Source: Bradyrhizobium macuxiense (GTDB lineage: Bacteria > Pseudomonadota > Alphaproteobacteria > Rhizobiales > Xanthobacteraceae). Taken from it: 64,000 nucleotides of DNA. The notes below the pieces were generated by a model. The model searched no databases and had not been told where the DNA came from. It saw nothing but the letters and a program-made list of their open reading frames with translations. The translations under genes were made by a program, and so were the position numbers. Shown in pieces: positions 33,469 to 41,099 of the stretch (its first letter is position 1; each line of letters starts with the position of its first letter). The stretch spans positions 20,277 to 84,276 of the forward strand of contig NZ_LNCU01000088.1 of NCBI RefSeq assembly GCF_001542415.1, written 5' to 3'.

Positions 33469-34130
33469 GATGCGGCACTCCGTTGGTTGTCTTGTGATCG
33501 GGCAGTGGCCCTGGACTCGTACCTGTCGAGGAAGTCTTCCACCGAAAGCTTGCGGAAATCGGGCAGAGCGCGACGAAGTGTCTCATGATCCCAGTCCCAC
33601 CATGCCAGCGCGGCGAGGCGATTCGCAATCGCCACTGGGAAGCGCGGCCTGATCGGCCTGGCCGGATTACCGGCAACGATGGTGTAGGCAGGCACGTCCT
33701 TGGTGACGACCGCACCGCCGGCGATCACGGCTCCGGTTCCGATGGTCCGTCCCGGCAAGATGATCGCACCATGACCGATCCATACGTCATGGCCGATATG
33801 CACGTGATGCGCACGTCGCCAGTTGAAGAAATCGGTGTCGTCACTTTCTCCGGGAAAATAGGCGCTGGCGCGATAGGTGAAATGCGCCTGTGTGGCGCGG
33901 TGCATGGGATGGTTGCCCGGATTGATTCTGGTCATCGCCGCGATCGAGCAGAACTTTCCGATCGTTGTGTAGGTGATCTGGCTGTCATTCACGACATAGG
34001 AGTAATCGTCCATGCTTACTTCGAGCAGGATCGTGCGCGCCCCAACTTCGGTATAGGTGCCGAGCTTGCTCTCGCGCACCGTCGCGGTGGGATCGACGGT
34101 CGGTACGACCGAGAGTGTTTTTCCGGCCAT
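33465..34130 (-). CDS. Hexapeptide-repeat acyltransferase of phosphonate metabolism
   Basis: A 221-residue left-handed beta-helix acetyltransferase of the kind found in phn operons (TIGR03308-type). Hexapeptide repeats run from about residue 12 to 165, with the catalytic His in HHVHIGHDVWIGHGAI (about residue 110) and the xenobiotic-acetyltransferase signature VVTKDVPAYTIVAGNPAR. It may acetylate an aminophosphonate, the role taken by PhnO in other species, but the substrate is not known. It is the first gene of the minus-strand unit and lies 70 bases from a triple Pho-box-like site. Confidence 0.82.
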   Translation of the reverse strand: MAGKTLSVVPTVDPTATVRESKLGTYTEVGARTILLEVSMDDYSYVVNDSQITYTTIGKFCSIAAMTRINPGNHPMHRATQAHFTYRASAYFPGESDDTDFFNWRRAHHVHIGHDVWIGHGAIILPGRTIGTGAVIAGGAVVTKDVPAYTIVAGNPARPIRPRFPVAIANRLAALAWWDWDHETLRRALPDFRKLSVEDFLDRYESRATARSQDNQRSAAS

Positions 34131-34199
34131 CAGGGCCTCCGCAATTATTGGCTTCTGCTCTTGGTTTCCCGGGGAGATGCGTCGTCTTCCCGATGCTCG

Positions 34200-34228
34200 A
34201 TGACAGGATCATGACGTTGCGATGACGG
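34200..34228 (-). promoter_or_regulatory. Triple Pho-box-like site for the minus-strand phn unit
   Basis: Read on the minus strand there are three 7-base units CCGTCAT, ACGTCAT and CTGTCAT with 4-base spacers, that is an exact 11-base period over 29 bases. The PhoB target is CTGTCAT repeated every 11 bases. It points to the acyltransferase-phnM-phosphoesterase unit, which starts at 34130. Confidence 0.6.
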
Positions 34229-34268
34229 CGACGGAGGTGGTGTGGACGATCGCCGCACAGCGGCAGCC

Positions 34269-34286
34269 CCGTCACATAACTGTAAA
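34269..34286 (+). promoter_or_regulatory. Pho-box-like site for phnCDEE
   Basis: CCGTCAC, spacer ATAA, CTGTAAA: two units with an 11-base period matching the alphaproteobacterial PhoB consensus, including the A/T-rich spacer. It lies 47 bases before the phnC start and points towards it. A weak third unit, CAGGGAT, follows at 34291-34297. Confidence 0.6.
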
Positions 34287-34332
34287 ACAGCAGGGATAGC
34301 GATGGCCCAACGCGACGCGGGTGGAGCATTGC

Positions 34333-35148
34333 ATGCTGGTGGTGGAAGGTCTGACGTGCCGTTTCGGCACAAAAGCCGCGGTCGATAACGCATCATTCTC
34401 GATTGCGCCGGGCAGTTTTGTCGGCGTGATCGGTCGCTCGGGTGCCGGCAAGTCGACGCTGCTGCGGATGATCAACCGCCTCGCCGATCCGACCTCCGGC
34501 CGTATCCTGTTCGAAGGAACCGACGTCACGGCGCTGCGCGGCAAGGCGCTGCGGCAGTGGCGCGCGCGCTCGGCGATGATCTTTCAGCAATTCAACCTCG
34601 TCGGCCGGCTCGACGTTCTGACCAACGTGCTGATGGGGCGGCTCGCGGAAATCCCGTCGTGGCGCTCGCTGGCGCAGATGTGGCCGGAGCAGGACAGGGC
34701 GCTGGCAATGTCCGCGCTCGAGCAGTTCGATATCGCCCAACTCGCGGCGCAGCGCGCCGACCAGCTCTCCGGCGGCCAGCAGCAGCGCGTCGCGATCGCC
34801 CGCGCGCTGGTGCAGGAACCCGACATCATTCTCGCCGACGAGCCCATCGCATCGCTCGATCCGCGCAATACCAAGATCGTGATGGACGCGCTGCTGCGCA
34901 TCAACAAGCACTTCGGCATCACCGTGCTCTGCAACCTGCATTCGCTCGATCTGGCGCGGAGCTATTGCGACCGCCTGATCGGCATGGCGGCAGGCCGCGT
35001 GGTGTTCGACGGTCAGCCCGCAATGCTGACCGACCATATCGCCCGCGAGCTCTATGACCTCGAGGCGAACGACGTCATGGGCGGGGCGCCATTGCCTGCG
35101 CCTGAAGGCGCAACCGTTCCGGCGCTCGGCACCGCAGCCGCGGCCTGA
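34333..35148 (+). CDS. phnC: Phosphonate ABC transporter ATP-binding protein PhnC
   Basis: A 271-residue ABC ATPase. Walker A is GRSGAGKST (about residues 33-41), the signature is LSGGQQQRVAIARAL (about 144) and Walker B ends in DIILADEPIASLD. It powers uptake of phosphonates with PhnD and the two PhnE proteins that follow. The ATG at 34333 follows GTGGAG by 6 bases, so I prefer it to the GTG at 34321. The 25-residue C-terminal tail is Ala/Pro rich. Confidence 0.92.
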   Translation: MLVVEGLTCRFGTKAAVDNASFSIAPGSFVGVIGRSGAGKSTLLRMINRLADPTSGRILFEGTDVTALRGKALRQWRARSAMIFQQFNLVGRLDVLTNVLMGRLAEIPSWRSLAQMWPEQDRALAMSALEQFDIAQLAAQRADQLSGGQQQRVAIARALVQEPDIILADEPIASLDPRNTKIVMDALLRINKHFGITVLCNLHSLDLARSYCDRLIGMAAGRVVFDGQPAMLTDHIARELYDLEANDVMGGAPLPAPEGATVPALGTAAAA

Positions 35149-35226
35149 GCGACGCGCAAATTTCCGATCAGACTGGACGGGCATTTCGCCCGGCCAAACA
35201 GGCGTACCACAACAAGGGGATTTATC

Positions 35227-36156
35227 ATGATCACTCGTCGCACCGTATTGGCCGGCGCAGCCACGCTGGCGTTCGTCGGCTCGGCTTCGGCCTCGGACTG
35301 GAAGTCGAAATATCCGGAGATCACCTTCGCCGTGATTCCCGCGGAGAACGGTTCCGGCGTCACCGAGCGCTTCGGGCCGTTCGTCAGCTATCTGTCGAAA
35401 GAGCTCGGCATCAAGGTGAACCTGCGTGTCGCCAACGACTACGCGGCCGTGATCGAAGGCCAGCGCGCGGGCAACATCCAGATCGGCTATTACGGTCCGG
35501 CGTCGTTCTCGCGCGCCCTGCTGACCGGCGTGAAGACCGATGCTTTCGTCATCGACGTCAATGCCGACGGCTCGAAGGGCTACTATTCGGTGTTCTACGT
35601 GCTCGCCAAGAGCCCGTACCGGAAGGTCGAGGACCTTAAGGGCAAGAATCTCGGCCTGGTCGATCCCAACTCGACCTCCGGCAACAACATGCCGCGCTTC
35701 AAGCTGAACCAGATGGGCATCGAGCCGGACAGCTTCTTCTCCAAGGTGATCTTCACCGGCAGCCACGAGAACGCCGTGCTGGCGCTGGCGCAGGGCACCG
35801 TCGACGTCGCCGCCAACTGGTGGAACGCGGACGATGACTCCAACCTCACGCGCATGCTCAACAAGAACATGGTGAAGTCGAGCGATGGCACGCCGCTGAA
35901 GAAGGAAGACTTCCGCATCATCTCGAAGTCCGACCTCATCATCAACTCGCCCTACGCCTATCTCCGTGACCTCCCCGATGACATGAAGGCCGCGATCAAG
36001 CAGGCGTTCCTCGATGCCGACAAGAAGGATCCGGAAGCCTTCAAGAAGCTCTCCGACGGCAAGAACCAGCCGTGGCAGCCGATCACCAACGCCGACTACG
36101 ACAAGACCATCGAGCTGATCAAGTTCGTCGACAATCTGCGCAAGAAGGCGTCCTGA
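35227..36156 (+). CDS. phnD: Phosphonate ABC transporter substrate-binding protein PhnD
   Basis: A 309-residue periplasmic binding protein with a signal peptide (about residues 1-23, ASA-S). The PhnD-type features FAVIPAENGSGVTERFGPF, IGYYGPASF and LVDPNSTSGNNMPRF are visible; the last is the phosphonate-binding Ser/Thr loop. It starts 78 bases after phnC with AAGGGG as ribosome binding site. It is followed by a hairpin that probably reduces expression of the downstream permeases, as is usual for binding-protein genes. Confidence 0.93.
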   Translation: MITRRTVLAGAATLAFVGSASASDWKSKYPEITFAVIPAENGSGVTERFGPFVSYLSKELGIKVNLRVANDYAAVIEGQRAGNIQIGYYGPASFSRALLTGVKTDAFVIDVNADGSKGYYSVFYVLAKSPYRKVEDLKGKNLGLVDPNSTSGNNMPRFKLNQMGIEPDSFFSKVIFTGSHENAVLALAQGTVDVAANWWNADDDSNLTRMLNKNMVKSSDGTPLKKEDFRIISKSDLIINSPYAYLRDLPDDMKAAIKQAFLDADKKDPEAFKKLSDGKNQPWQPITNADYDKTIELIKFVDNLRKKAS

Positions 36157-36172
36157 TCGCGCGTATTGATTT

Positions 36173-36200
36173 GGGCCGGGTCCTGTGACCCGGCCCTTTT
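36173..36200 (+). terminator. Intra-operon attenuator between phnD and phnE
   Basis: GGGCCGGGTC (36173-36182), loop CTGT, GACCCGGCCC (36187-36196), then TTTT. A perfect 10-base-pair stem and a short T run. Since phnE follows directly, it probably lets only part of the transcripts through and also protects the phnD mRNA end. Confidence 0.65.
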
Positions 36201-36233
36201 CCGTTTATTTCTCGAGCAGATTGGCCTTCGTCG

Positions 36234-37118
36234 ATGGCGACCGCCGTATCCACCCTTCCTGCGCAGCAGCTGGCGGCGCTGAACGACGCCTACCGCAAGG
36301 CGGTCGCGCGCAAGCGGCTGAAGGCGACGCTGGCAGTCGCGGTGTTCTGCGCGGCGTTGCTGATCGCGGCGCTCGGCGCCGAGGTGAATCTGCGCACGCT
36401 GTTCACTTACTTCGGCAATTTCGTCAGCTATTTCGACCGTATCCTCACGCTCGATTCCGGCGCGCGGGTCTGGACCAACCCGGTCGAGTGGTTCTGGGGC
36501 TGGAAGAAATGGTTAAAGCTGCTCGGCGAGACGCTGCTGATCAGCTATGTCGGCACGCTGATCGGCGCGGTGTTCGCCTTCGCGCTGAATTTCTTCGCGG
36601 CGCAAAACACCTCGCCGGCGCCATGGCTGCGCTTTGTGGTCCGGCGGCTGCTTGAATTCGCCCGCACCGTGCCCGGCATCGTGTTCGCGCTGATCTTCGT
36701 GATCGCCTTCGGTCTCGGTCCGATGGCCGGCGTGCTCGCGATCGCGATCCATTCCACCGGCGCGCTCGGCAAGTTGTTCGCCGAGATCGTCGAGAATGCG
36801 GACATGAAGCCGGTCGAGGGCATCCGCTCCACCGGCGCGAGCTGGCTGTCCTGCATGCGCTTCGCCGTCCTGCCGCAAGTGTCGGCGGGCTATGCCAGCT
36901 ACGCGCTGCTGCGGTTCGAGATCAACGTCCGCGAGGCCTCCGTCATGGGCTTCGTCGGTGCCGGCGGCATCGGCCAGGAGCTCGTGGTGGCGATCCGCAA
37001 GTTCTACTATTCCGATGTCAGCGCCATCCTCGTGATGGTCATCGTCACGGTGTTCATCATCGATATCTCGACAGGCTGGCTGCGCGCCCGGCTGTTCGGC
37101 AAGGAGACCCGCCGATGA
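36234..37118 (+). CDS. phnE: Phosphonate ABC transporter permease PhnE, first subunit
   Basis: A 294-residue inner-membrane permease with about six helices. The EAA loop region reads GKLFAEIVENADMKPVEGIRSTGASW (about residues 180-205; the Gly is in the ATPase contact). The C-terminal GFVGAGGIGQEL is conserved in PhnE. It pairs with the second PhnE, whose start overlaps its stop. The start is ATG 36234, without a strong ribosome binding site. Confidence 0.9.
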   Translation: MATAVSTLPAQQLAALNDAYRKAVARKRLKATLAVAVFCAALLIAALGAEVNLRTLFTYFGNFVSYFDRILTLDSGARVWTNPVEWFWGWKKWLKLLGETLLISYVGTLIGAVFAFALNFFAAQNTSPAPWLRFVVRRLLEFARTVPGIVFALIFVIAFGLGPMAGVLAIAIHSTGALGKLFAEIVENADMKPVEGIRSTGASWLSCMRFAVLPQVSAGYASYALLRFEINVREASVMGFVGAGGIGQELVVAIRKFYYSDVSAILVMVIVTVFIIDISTGWLRARLFGKETRR

Positions 37119-37963
37119 GCCAGCTGCCGAAGCCGAACACGGGCGAGCTGCGCGAGAAGTACCCGGACGTCTTCGACCGCCCGGCCTCGGCGCGGCTGGC
37201 GATGCCGGCGATGATCGCGGCCGCGCTCGCGGTCTTCGTGTTCGGCCTGGTCGATCTCGACTTCTCGCCGACGAAGCTGATCACGGGGATCAGCCAGCTC
37301 GGCTGGATCACCATGATGATGATCCCGCCGAATCCCGGCTCGTCGTTCCCGCTTTACATGCAGGCGCTCGGCGAGACGCTGTCGATCGCGTTGCTCGGCA
37401 CCACGCTCGCGGCGGTGATGGCGCTGCCAGTCAGCTTGTTGGCGGCACGCAACATCATCCCGTCGAACCTGATCCGCTTTCCGGTGCGCCGCTTCCTGGA
37501 TTCGATCCGCGGCATCGATACGCTGATCTGGGCGCTGGTCTGGATCAACGTCGTCGGCTTGGGTCCGTTCGCCGGCGTGCTGGCGATCGCGGTGTCTGAC
37601 TTCGGCGCGTTCGGCAAGTTGTTCTCCGAAGCTATCGAGGCCGCCGACCGCAAGCAGGTCGAGGGCATTCGCGCCTCCGGCGGCAACGCGCTGCACGAGA
37701 TCCGCTTCGGTCTGTTGCCGCAGGTGCTGCCGGTCATTGCGGGCCAAGTGCTCTATTTCATCGAGTCGAACACGCGCTCCGCCACCATTATCGGCATCGT
37801 CGGCGCCGGCGGCATCGGCCTGCAGCTCGCCGAGCAAATCCGCGTGCTGGAGTGGCAGCATGTATCGTTCCTGATCCTGATGATCCTGATCGCGGTTGCC
37901 GTGATCGACTTCATCTCGGGCAAGCTGCGTTTCGCCATCATCGGGCAAAGAGCGGTCGCCTGA
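37115..37963 (+). CDS. phnE: Phosphonate ABC transporter permease PhnE, second subunit
   Basis: A 282-residue permease, a paralogue of the previous protein. It has the matching EAA segment GKLFSEAIEAADRKQVEGIRASGGN (about residues 168-192) and GIVGAGGIGLQLAEQIR. The two genes overlap by four bases (ATGA, 37115-37118), so the heterodimer is made in equal amounts. It ends the phnCDEE unit; a dispersed repeat follows. Confidence 0.9.
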   Translation: MSQLPKPNTGELREKYPDVFDRPASARLAMPAMIAAALAVFVFGLVDLDFSPTKLITGISQLGWITMMMIPPNPGSSFPLYMQALGETLSIALLGTTLAAVMALPVSLLAARNIIPSNLIRFPVRRFLDSIRGIDTLIWALVWINVVGLGPFAGVLAIAVSDFGAFGKLFSEAIEAADRKQVEGIRASGGNALHEIRFGLLPQVLPVIAGQVLYFIESNTRSATIIGIVGAGGIGLQLAEQIRVLEWQHVSFLILMILIAVAVIDFISGKLRFAIIGQRAVA

Positions 37964-37964
37964 C

Positions 37965-38065
37965 GGGGTGGCAAAGGCGCGCAACGCCGAGCCCACCATT
38001 CTGGCGCCGTGCGCGGGAAGGTGGGCACACTTCCGCCTTCGCTCCTCGAGAGGTGGCGGACAACT
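37965..38065. repeat. Dispersed repeat (gtgggcaaagg type), copy 2
   Basis: GGTGGCAAAGGCGC...GCCCACC followed by GGTGGGCAC, related to 17108-17208. It separates the convergent phnE and phnF genes. Confidence 0.55.
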
Positions 38066-38087
38066 CACTTAGTCCGCCTCGCAGATA

Positions 38088-38813
38088 TCAACTGTTCTCG
38101 ATCAGGAATTCGACCCGCTCCGCGGCAAAGCGCGAGCGCTTGGTGAGGAGCGGCTTGGCTGCGGTGTCCACATCAGTGGAATCGACGACAAGCACGGCAT
38201 GGCCCAGCGTGAGATCGAGCCGCGCGGCGTCGGTGGCGTCGACAATCGCTCCGGTGATCCGGGTCGAGGAGCGCCGGTAATCCCTGATATCGTAATGCGC
38301 CAGCAGCTTCGTCATCGAGCGGACGTTGGCGAACACGCTGCCGGCATCGGGAAAGCGCTCGGCGGAGAGCCAGGTAGTGGAGACGCAGATCGGAGTACGG
38401 TCGGCGAGCCGGACCGACTCGATCCGGATCAGCGGGGCGCCGATCTTCAAGCTCAGCTCGCGCGCGATCTCCCGGGTGGCGACGTCGTCCCTTGCGTCGA
38501 TCAGCTTGCCGCGCGGCTCGTGCCCGCCGGCGCCGACGATCTCGGAAAATCGCGTGCGTGAGTGCAGGGGATAGGCGAGGCGCTGCGCCTCGACATAGGT
38601 TCCGCTGCCGCGCTCGGCGCGGACCAGGCCGCGCTCGGCAAGTGCTGCAAGTGCGCGCCGCACGGTATGGCGGTTGACCCGGTAGGTCTCCGCGATCTCC
38701 ATCTCGCTGGGCAGCTTTTCGCCGGCGATGAAGCGGCCGTCAGCGATGCCGCGCTCGATGCCGTCGGCGACCTGCCGCCACAAGGCGACGCCGGAACTTT
38801 CTTGCATGCTCAT
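38088..38813 (-). CDS. phnF: PhnF, GntR/HutC-type regulator of phosphonate genes
   Basis: A 241-residue regulator with an N-terminal GntR winged helix (about residues 10-75, LPSEMEIAETYRVNRHTVRRAL) and a C-terminal UTRA ligand domain (about 95-235). In C-P lyase loci PhnF represses the adjacent operon. It is divergent from phnG, and a 28-base palindrome lies in the 104-base spacer. Its ligand is not known from sequence. Confidence 0.9.
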   Translation of the reverse strand: MSMQESSGVALWRQVADGIERGIADGRFIAGEKLPSEMEIAETYRVNRHTVRRALAALAERGLVRAERGSGTYVEAQRLAYPLHSRTRFSEIVGAGGHEPRGKLIDARDDVATREIARELSLKIGAPLIRIESVRLADRTPICVSTTWLSAERFPDAGSVFANVRSMTKLLAHYDIRDYRRSSTRITGAIVDATDAARLDLTLGHAVLVVDSTDVDTAAKPLLTKRSRFAAERVEFLIENS

Positions 38814-38840
38814 GGCGCGGTGATACCAGAAATCTTCGAT

Positions 38841-38858
38841 TTGTCACGAAACAGTCAT
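38841..38858 (+). promoter_or_regulatory. Pho-box-like site upstream of phnG
   Basis: TTGTCAC, spacer GAAA, CAGTCAT: two 7-base units with an 11-base period, each one mismatch from the PhoB consensus. It lies 60 bases upstream of phnG and just before the PhnF palindrome. Confidence 0.55.
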
Positions 38859-38871
38859 GGCGTTCCGTTAT

Positions 38872-38899
38872 CAAGTTGTCTATTAACATAGACAACTTG
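38872..38899. promoter_or_regulatory. Candidate PhnF operator
   Basis: CAAGTTGTCTAT (38872-38883), spacer TAAC, ATAGACAACTTG (38888-38899): perfect 12-base arms. It lies between divergent phnF and phnG and downstream of the Pho box, where a repressor would block polymerase. GTCTAT/ATAGAC half-sites fit the GTCTAT-type core of HutC-family operators. Confidence 0.7.
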
Positions 38900-38917
38900 A
38901 ATCGAGCAAGGTTGCCC

Positions 38918-39379
38918 ATGAGTTCGTCCGGACAGAACAGCAAAGAGGCGCAGCGCAAGGCCGCAATGGCGGTGCTGGCGCATTCCGGCGCTGCCGAGAT
39001 CGCGGGGCGATTGCAGCAGATCGCGGTGCCTGCGCATGAAAACCTCCGCGAGCCCGAGAACGGCCTGGTGATGCTGCGCGGCCGGGTCGGCGGCGACGGC
39101 GCACCATTCAATCTTGGCGAGGCGACGGTGTCGCGTGCCGCGGTGCGGCTCGCGACCGGCGAGGTCGGCTTCGGCTACACGCTCGGCCGCGATGCGCAGA
39201 AGGCGCAAATGATCGCGCTGTGCGACGCCATGGTGCAGTCGGCGCAATTCGCCGATGAGGTGGAAGCGAAGGTGGTTGCGCCGTTGCGCGCAGCCATGAT
39301 CGCCGAACGCAGCCGCAAGGCCGCGGAGACCGCGGCAACGCGGGTCGATTTCTACACGATGGTACGCGGTGAGGGATGA
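38918..39379 (+). CDS. phnG: C-P lyase subunit PhnG
   Basis: A 153-residue component of the C-P lyase core complex PhnGHIJ. It contains the family features AAMAVLAHSGAAEI, ATVSRAAVRL, GFGYTLGRD and ALCDAMVQ. With PhnI, PhnH and PhnL it helps form ribose 1-phosphonate 5-triphosphate from ATP and phosphonate. The ATG at 38918 has AAGG 6 bases upstream. It is the first gene of the phnGHIJKLMN operon, directly behind the operator region. Confidence 0.92.
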   Translation: MSSSGQNSKEAQRKAAMAVLAHSGAAEIAGRLQQIAVPAHENLREPENGLVMLRGRVGGDGAPFNLGEATVSRAAVRLATGEVGFGYTLGRDAQKAQMIALCDAMVQSAQFADEVEAKVVAPLRAAMIAERSRKAAETAATRVDFYTMVRGEG

Positions 39380-39383
39380 TGCG

Positions 39384-39992
39384 ATGACCACGGTTGCCGA
39401 ATTACCCGCAGGCTTTGCCGACAAGGTGTTGTCGGCGCAATCGACCTTCCGCTCGGTGATGGATGCGATGGCGCGCCCGGGCAGCATCCAGCGCGTCACG
39501 GCGAGTGCGGGAACGCCCGCCGGCATGATGCGCGGGTCGGCTGCGATCGCGCTGACGCTGTTCGATCACGACACGCCGATCTGGCTCGATGCCGCGATGT
39601 CGGCGACGCCAGATGTGGCGAGGTGGCTGAAATTCCACACCAGCGCGCCGGTGATCGCGGATTCCTCGATCGCGAGCTTCGCGCTGGTCGGCAATCCGGC
39701 GAACTTGCCGGCACTCGATCATTTCGCGTTCGGCAGCAACGAATATCCTGACAGGTCGACCACACTGATCCTGCAGGTCGACAGTCTCGCGCATGGGCCG
39801 GCCTTCGAGCTGAAGGGGCCGGGCATCGAAGGCACGGCGCTGCTGCAGGCGATGATCCGGCCGCGCGACCTGTTCGCACGGCTCTCGATCAACGAAGCCC
39901 TGTTCCCGCGCGGCATCGATGTCGTGCTGGTCCATGACGATGTCATTGTTGCGATCCCCCGCACCACGCGGCTGGTCGCAAGCGGAGTGTAA
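39384..39992 (+). CDS. phnH: C-P lyase subunit PhnH
   Basis: A 202-residue core-complex subunit with a degenerate PLP-transferase-like fold. The conserved start FRSVMDAMARPGSI (about residues 23-36) and the end DVVLVHDDVIVAIPRTTRL are visible. The ATG at 39384 has GAGGGA 7 bases upstream and follows the phnG stop by 4 bases. Confidence 0.92.
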   Translation: MTTVAELPAGFADKVLSAQSTFRSVMDAMARPGSIQRVTASAGTPAGMMRGSAAIALTLFDHDTPIWLDAAMSATPDVARWLKFHTSAPVIADSSIASFALVGNPANLPALDHFAFGSNEYPDRSTTLILQVDSLAHGPAFELKGPGIEGTALLQAMIRPRDLFARLSINEALFPRGIDVVLVHDDVIVAIPRTTRLVASGV

Positions 39993-39995
39993 GCG

Positions 39996-41099
39996 ATGTA
40001 TGTAGCCGTCAAGGGAGGCGAACGCGCCATCGAGAACGCTCACCGCCTGCTCGCGCATGAGCGGCGCGGCGACCGCGATGTGGCCGAAGTGTCGCTGGCG
40101 CAGATCTCCGAACAGCTCTCGCTCGGCGTCGACCGCGTCATGACCGAAGGCTCGCTCTACGATCGTGAGCTCGCGGCGCTCGCGATCAAGCAGGCGCGCG
40201 GCGACATGATCGAGGCGATCTTCCTAGTCCGCGCCTTCCGCGCCACGCTGCCGCGCTTCGGCGCCACCGAGCCGGTCAACACCGGCGAGATGCAGGTGCG
40301 GCGTCGCATCTCCTCGACCTTCAAGGACATTCCGGGCGGCCAGATCCTGGGGCCGACCTTCGACTACACCCATCGCCTGCTTGATCCGCAGCTGGCCGAA
40401 GGGTTCGTGCCGGAGCAGCCGTTGACGGCGGAGGCGTTGCAGGCGGCGACGCCACGCGTGACCGACATCCTCGGCCGCGACGGCCTGATCGAAGGCTCGC
40501 CGCAAGCCGATGCCGACGCGCCGGTCGGCGACCTCACCCGCGAGCCGCTGAACTTCCCGGCCGATCGCGATCTGCGGCTGCAAAACCTGGCGCGTGGCGA
40601 CGAGGGCTTCCTGCTCGCGCTCGGCTATTCGACCCAGCGCGGCTACGGCCGCAACCATCCGTTCGCCGGCGAGATACGTTTCGGCGAGGTCGAGGTCGAG
40701 TTCTTCGCCGAGGACGCCGGGTTCGCCGTGCCGCTCGGCTCGATCGAGCTGACCGAGTGCCAGATGGTGAACCAGTTCAAGGGCTCGGCGAACGAAGCGC
40801 CGTGTTTTACCCGCGGCTATGGCCTGGCCTTCGGGCAGAGCGAGCGCAAGACCATGTCGATGGCTCTGGTCGATCGCGCTCTGCGCGCGCGTGAACTTGA
40901 CGAGGAAGCGACGTCGCCGGCGCAGGACGAGGAGTTCGTGATGTCGCACTCCGACAATGTGCAGGCGACCGGCTTCGTCGAGCATCTGAAGCTGCCGCAC
41001 TATGTCGACTTCCATTCGGAGCTCGGCCTGCTGCGTAAGTTGCGGCAGGAATTCGCCGAGGCGAACGAGGCTCCCGAAATGCAGGAGGCCGCAGAATGA
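39996..41099 (+). CDS. phnI: C-P lyase subunit PhnI
   Basis: A 367-residue subunit. PhnI catalyses the displacement of adenine from ATP by the phosphonate, with PhnG and PhnL. The start MYVAVKGGERAIENAH is typical, as are GEMQVRRRISSTFKDIPGGQ and GYGRNHPF, and the metal-binding region near the C-terminus (EHLKLPHYVDF). Its stop overlaps phnJ by four bases. Confidence 0.93.
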   Translation: MYVAVKGGERAIENAHRLLAHERRGDRDVAEVSLAQISEQLSLGVDRVMTEGSLYDRELAALAIKQARGDMIEAIFLVRAFRATLPRFGATEPVNTGEMQVRRRISSTFKDIPGGQILGPTFDYTHRLLDPQLAEGFVPEQPLTAEALQAATPRVTDILGRDGLIEGSPQADADAPVGDLTREPLNFPADRDLRLQNLARGDEGFLLALGYSTQRGYGRNHPFAGEIRFGEVEVEFFAEDAGFAVPLGSIELTECQMVNQFKGSANEAPCFTRGYGLAFGQSERKTMSMALVDRALRARELDEEATSPAQDEEFVMSHSDNVQATGFVEHLKLPHYVDFHSELGLLRKLRQEFAEANEAPEMQEAAE

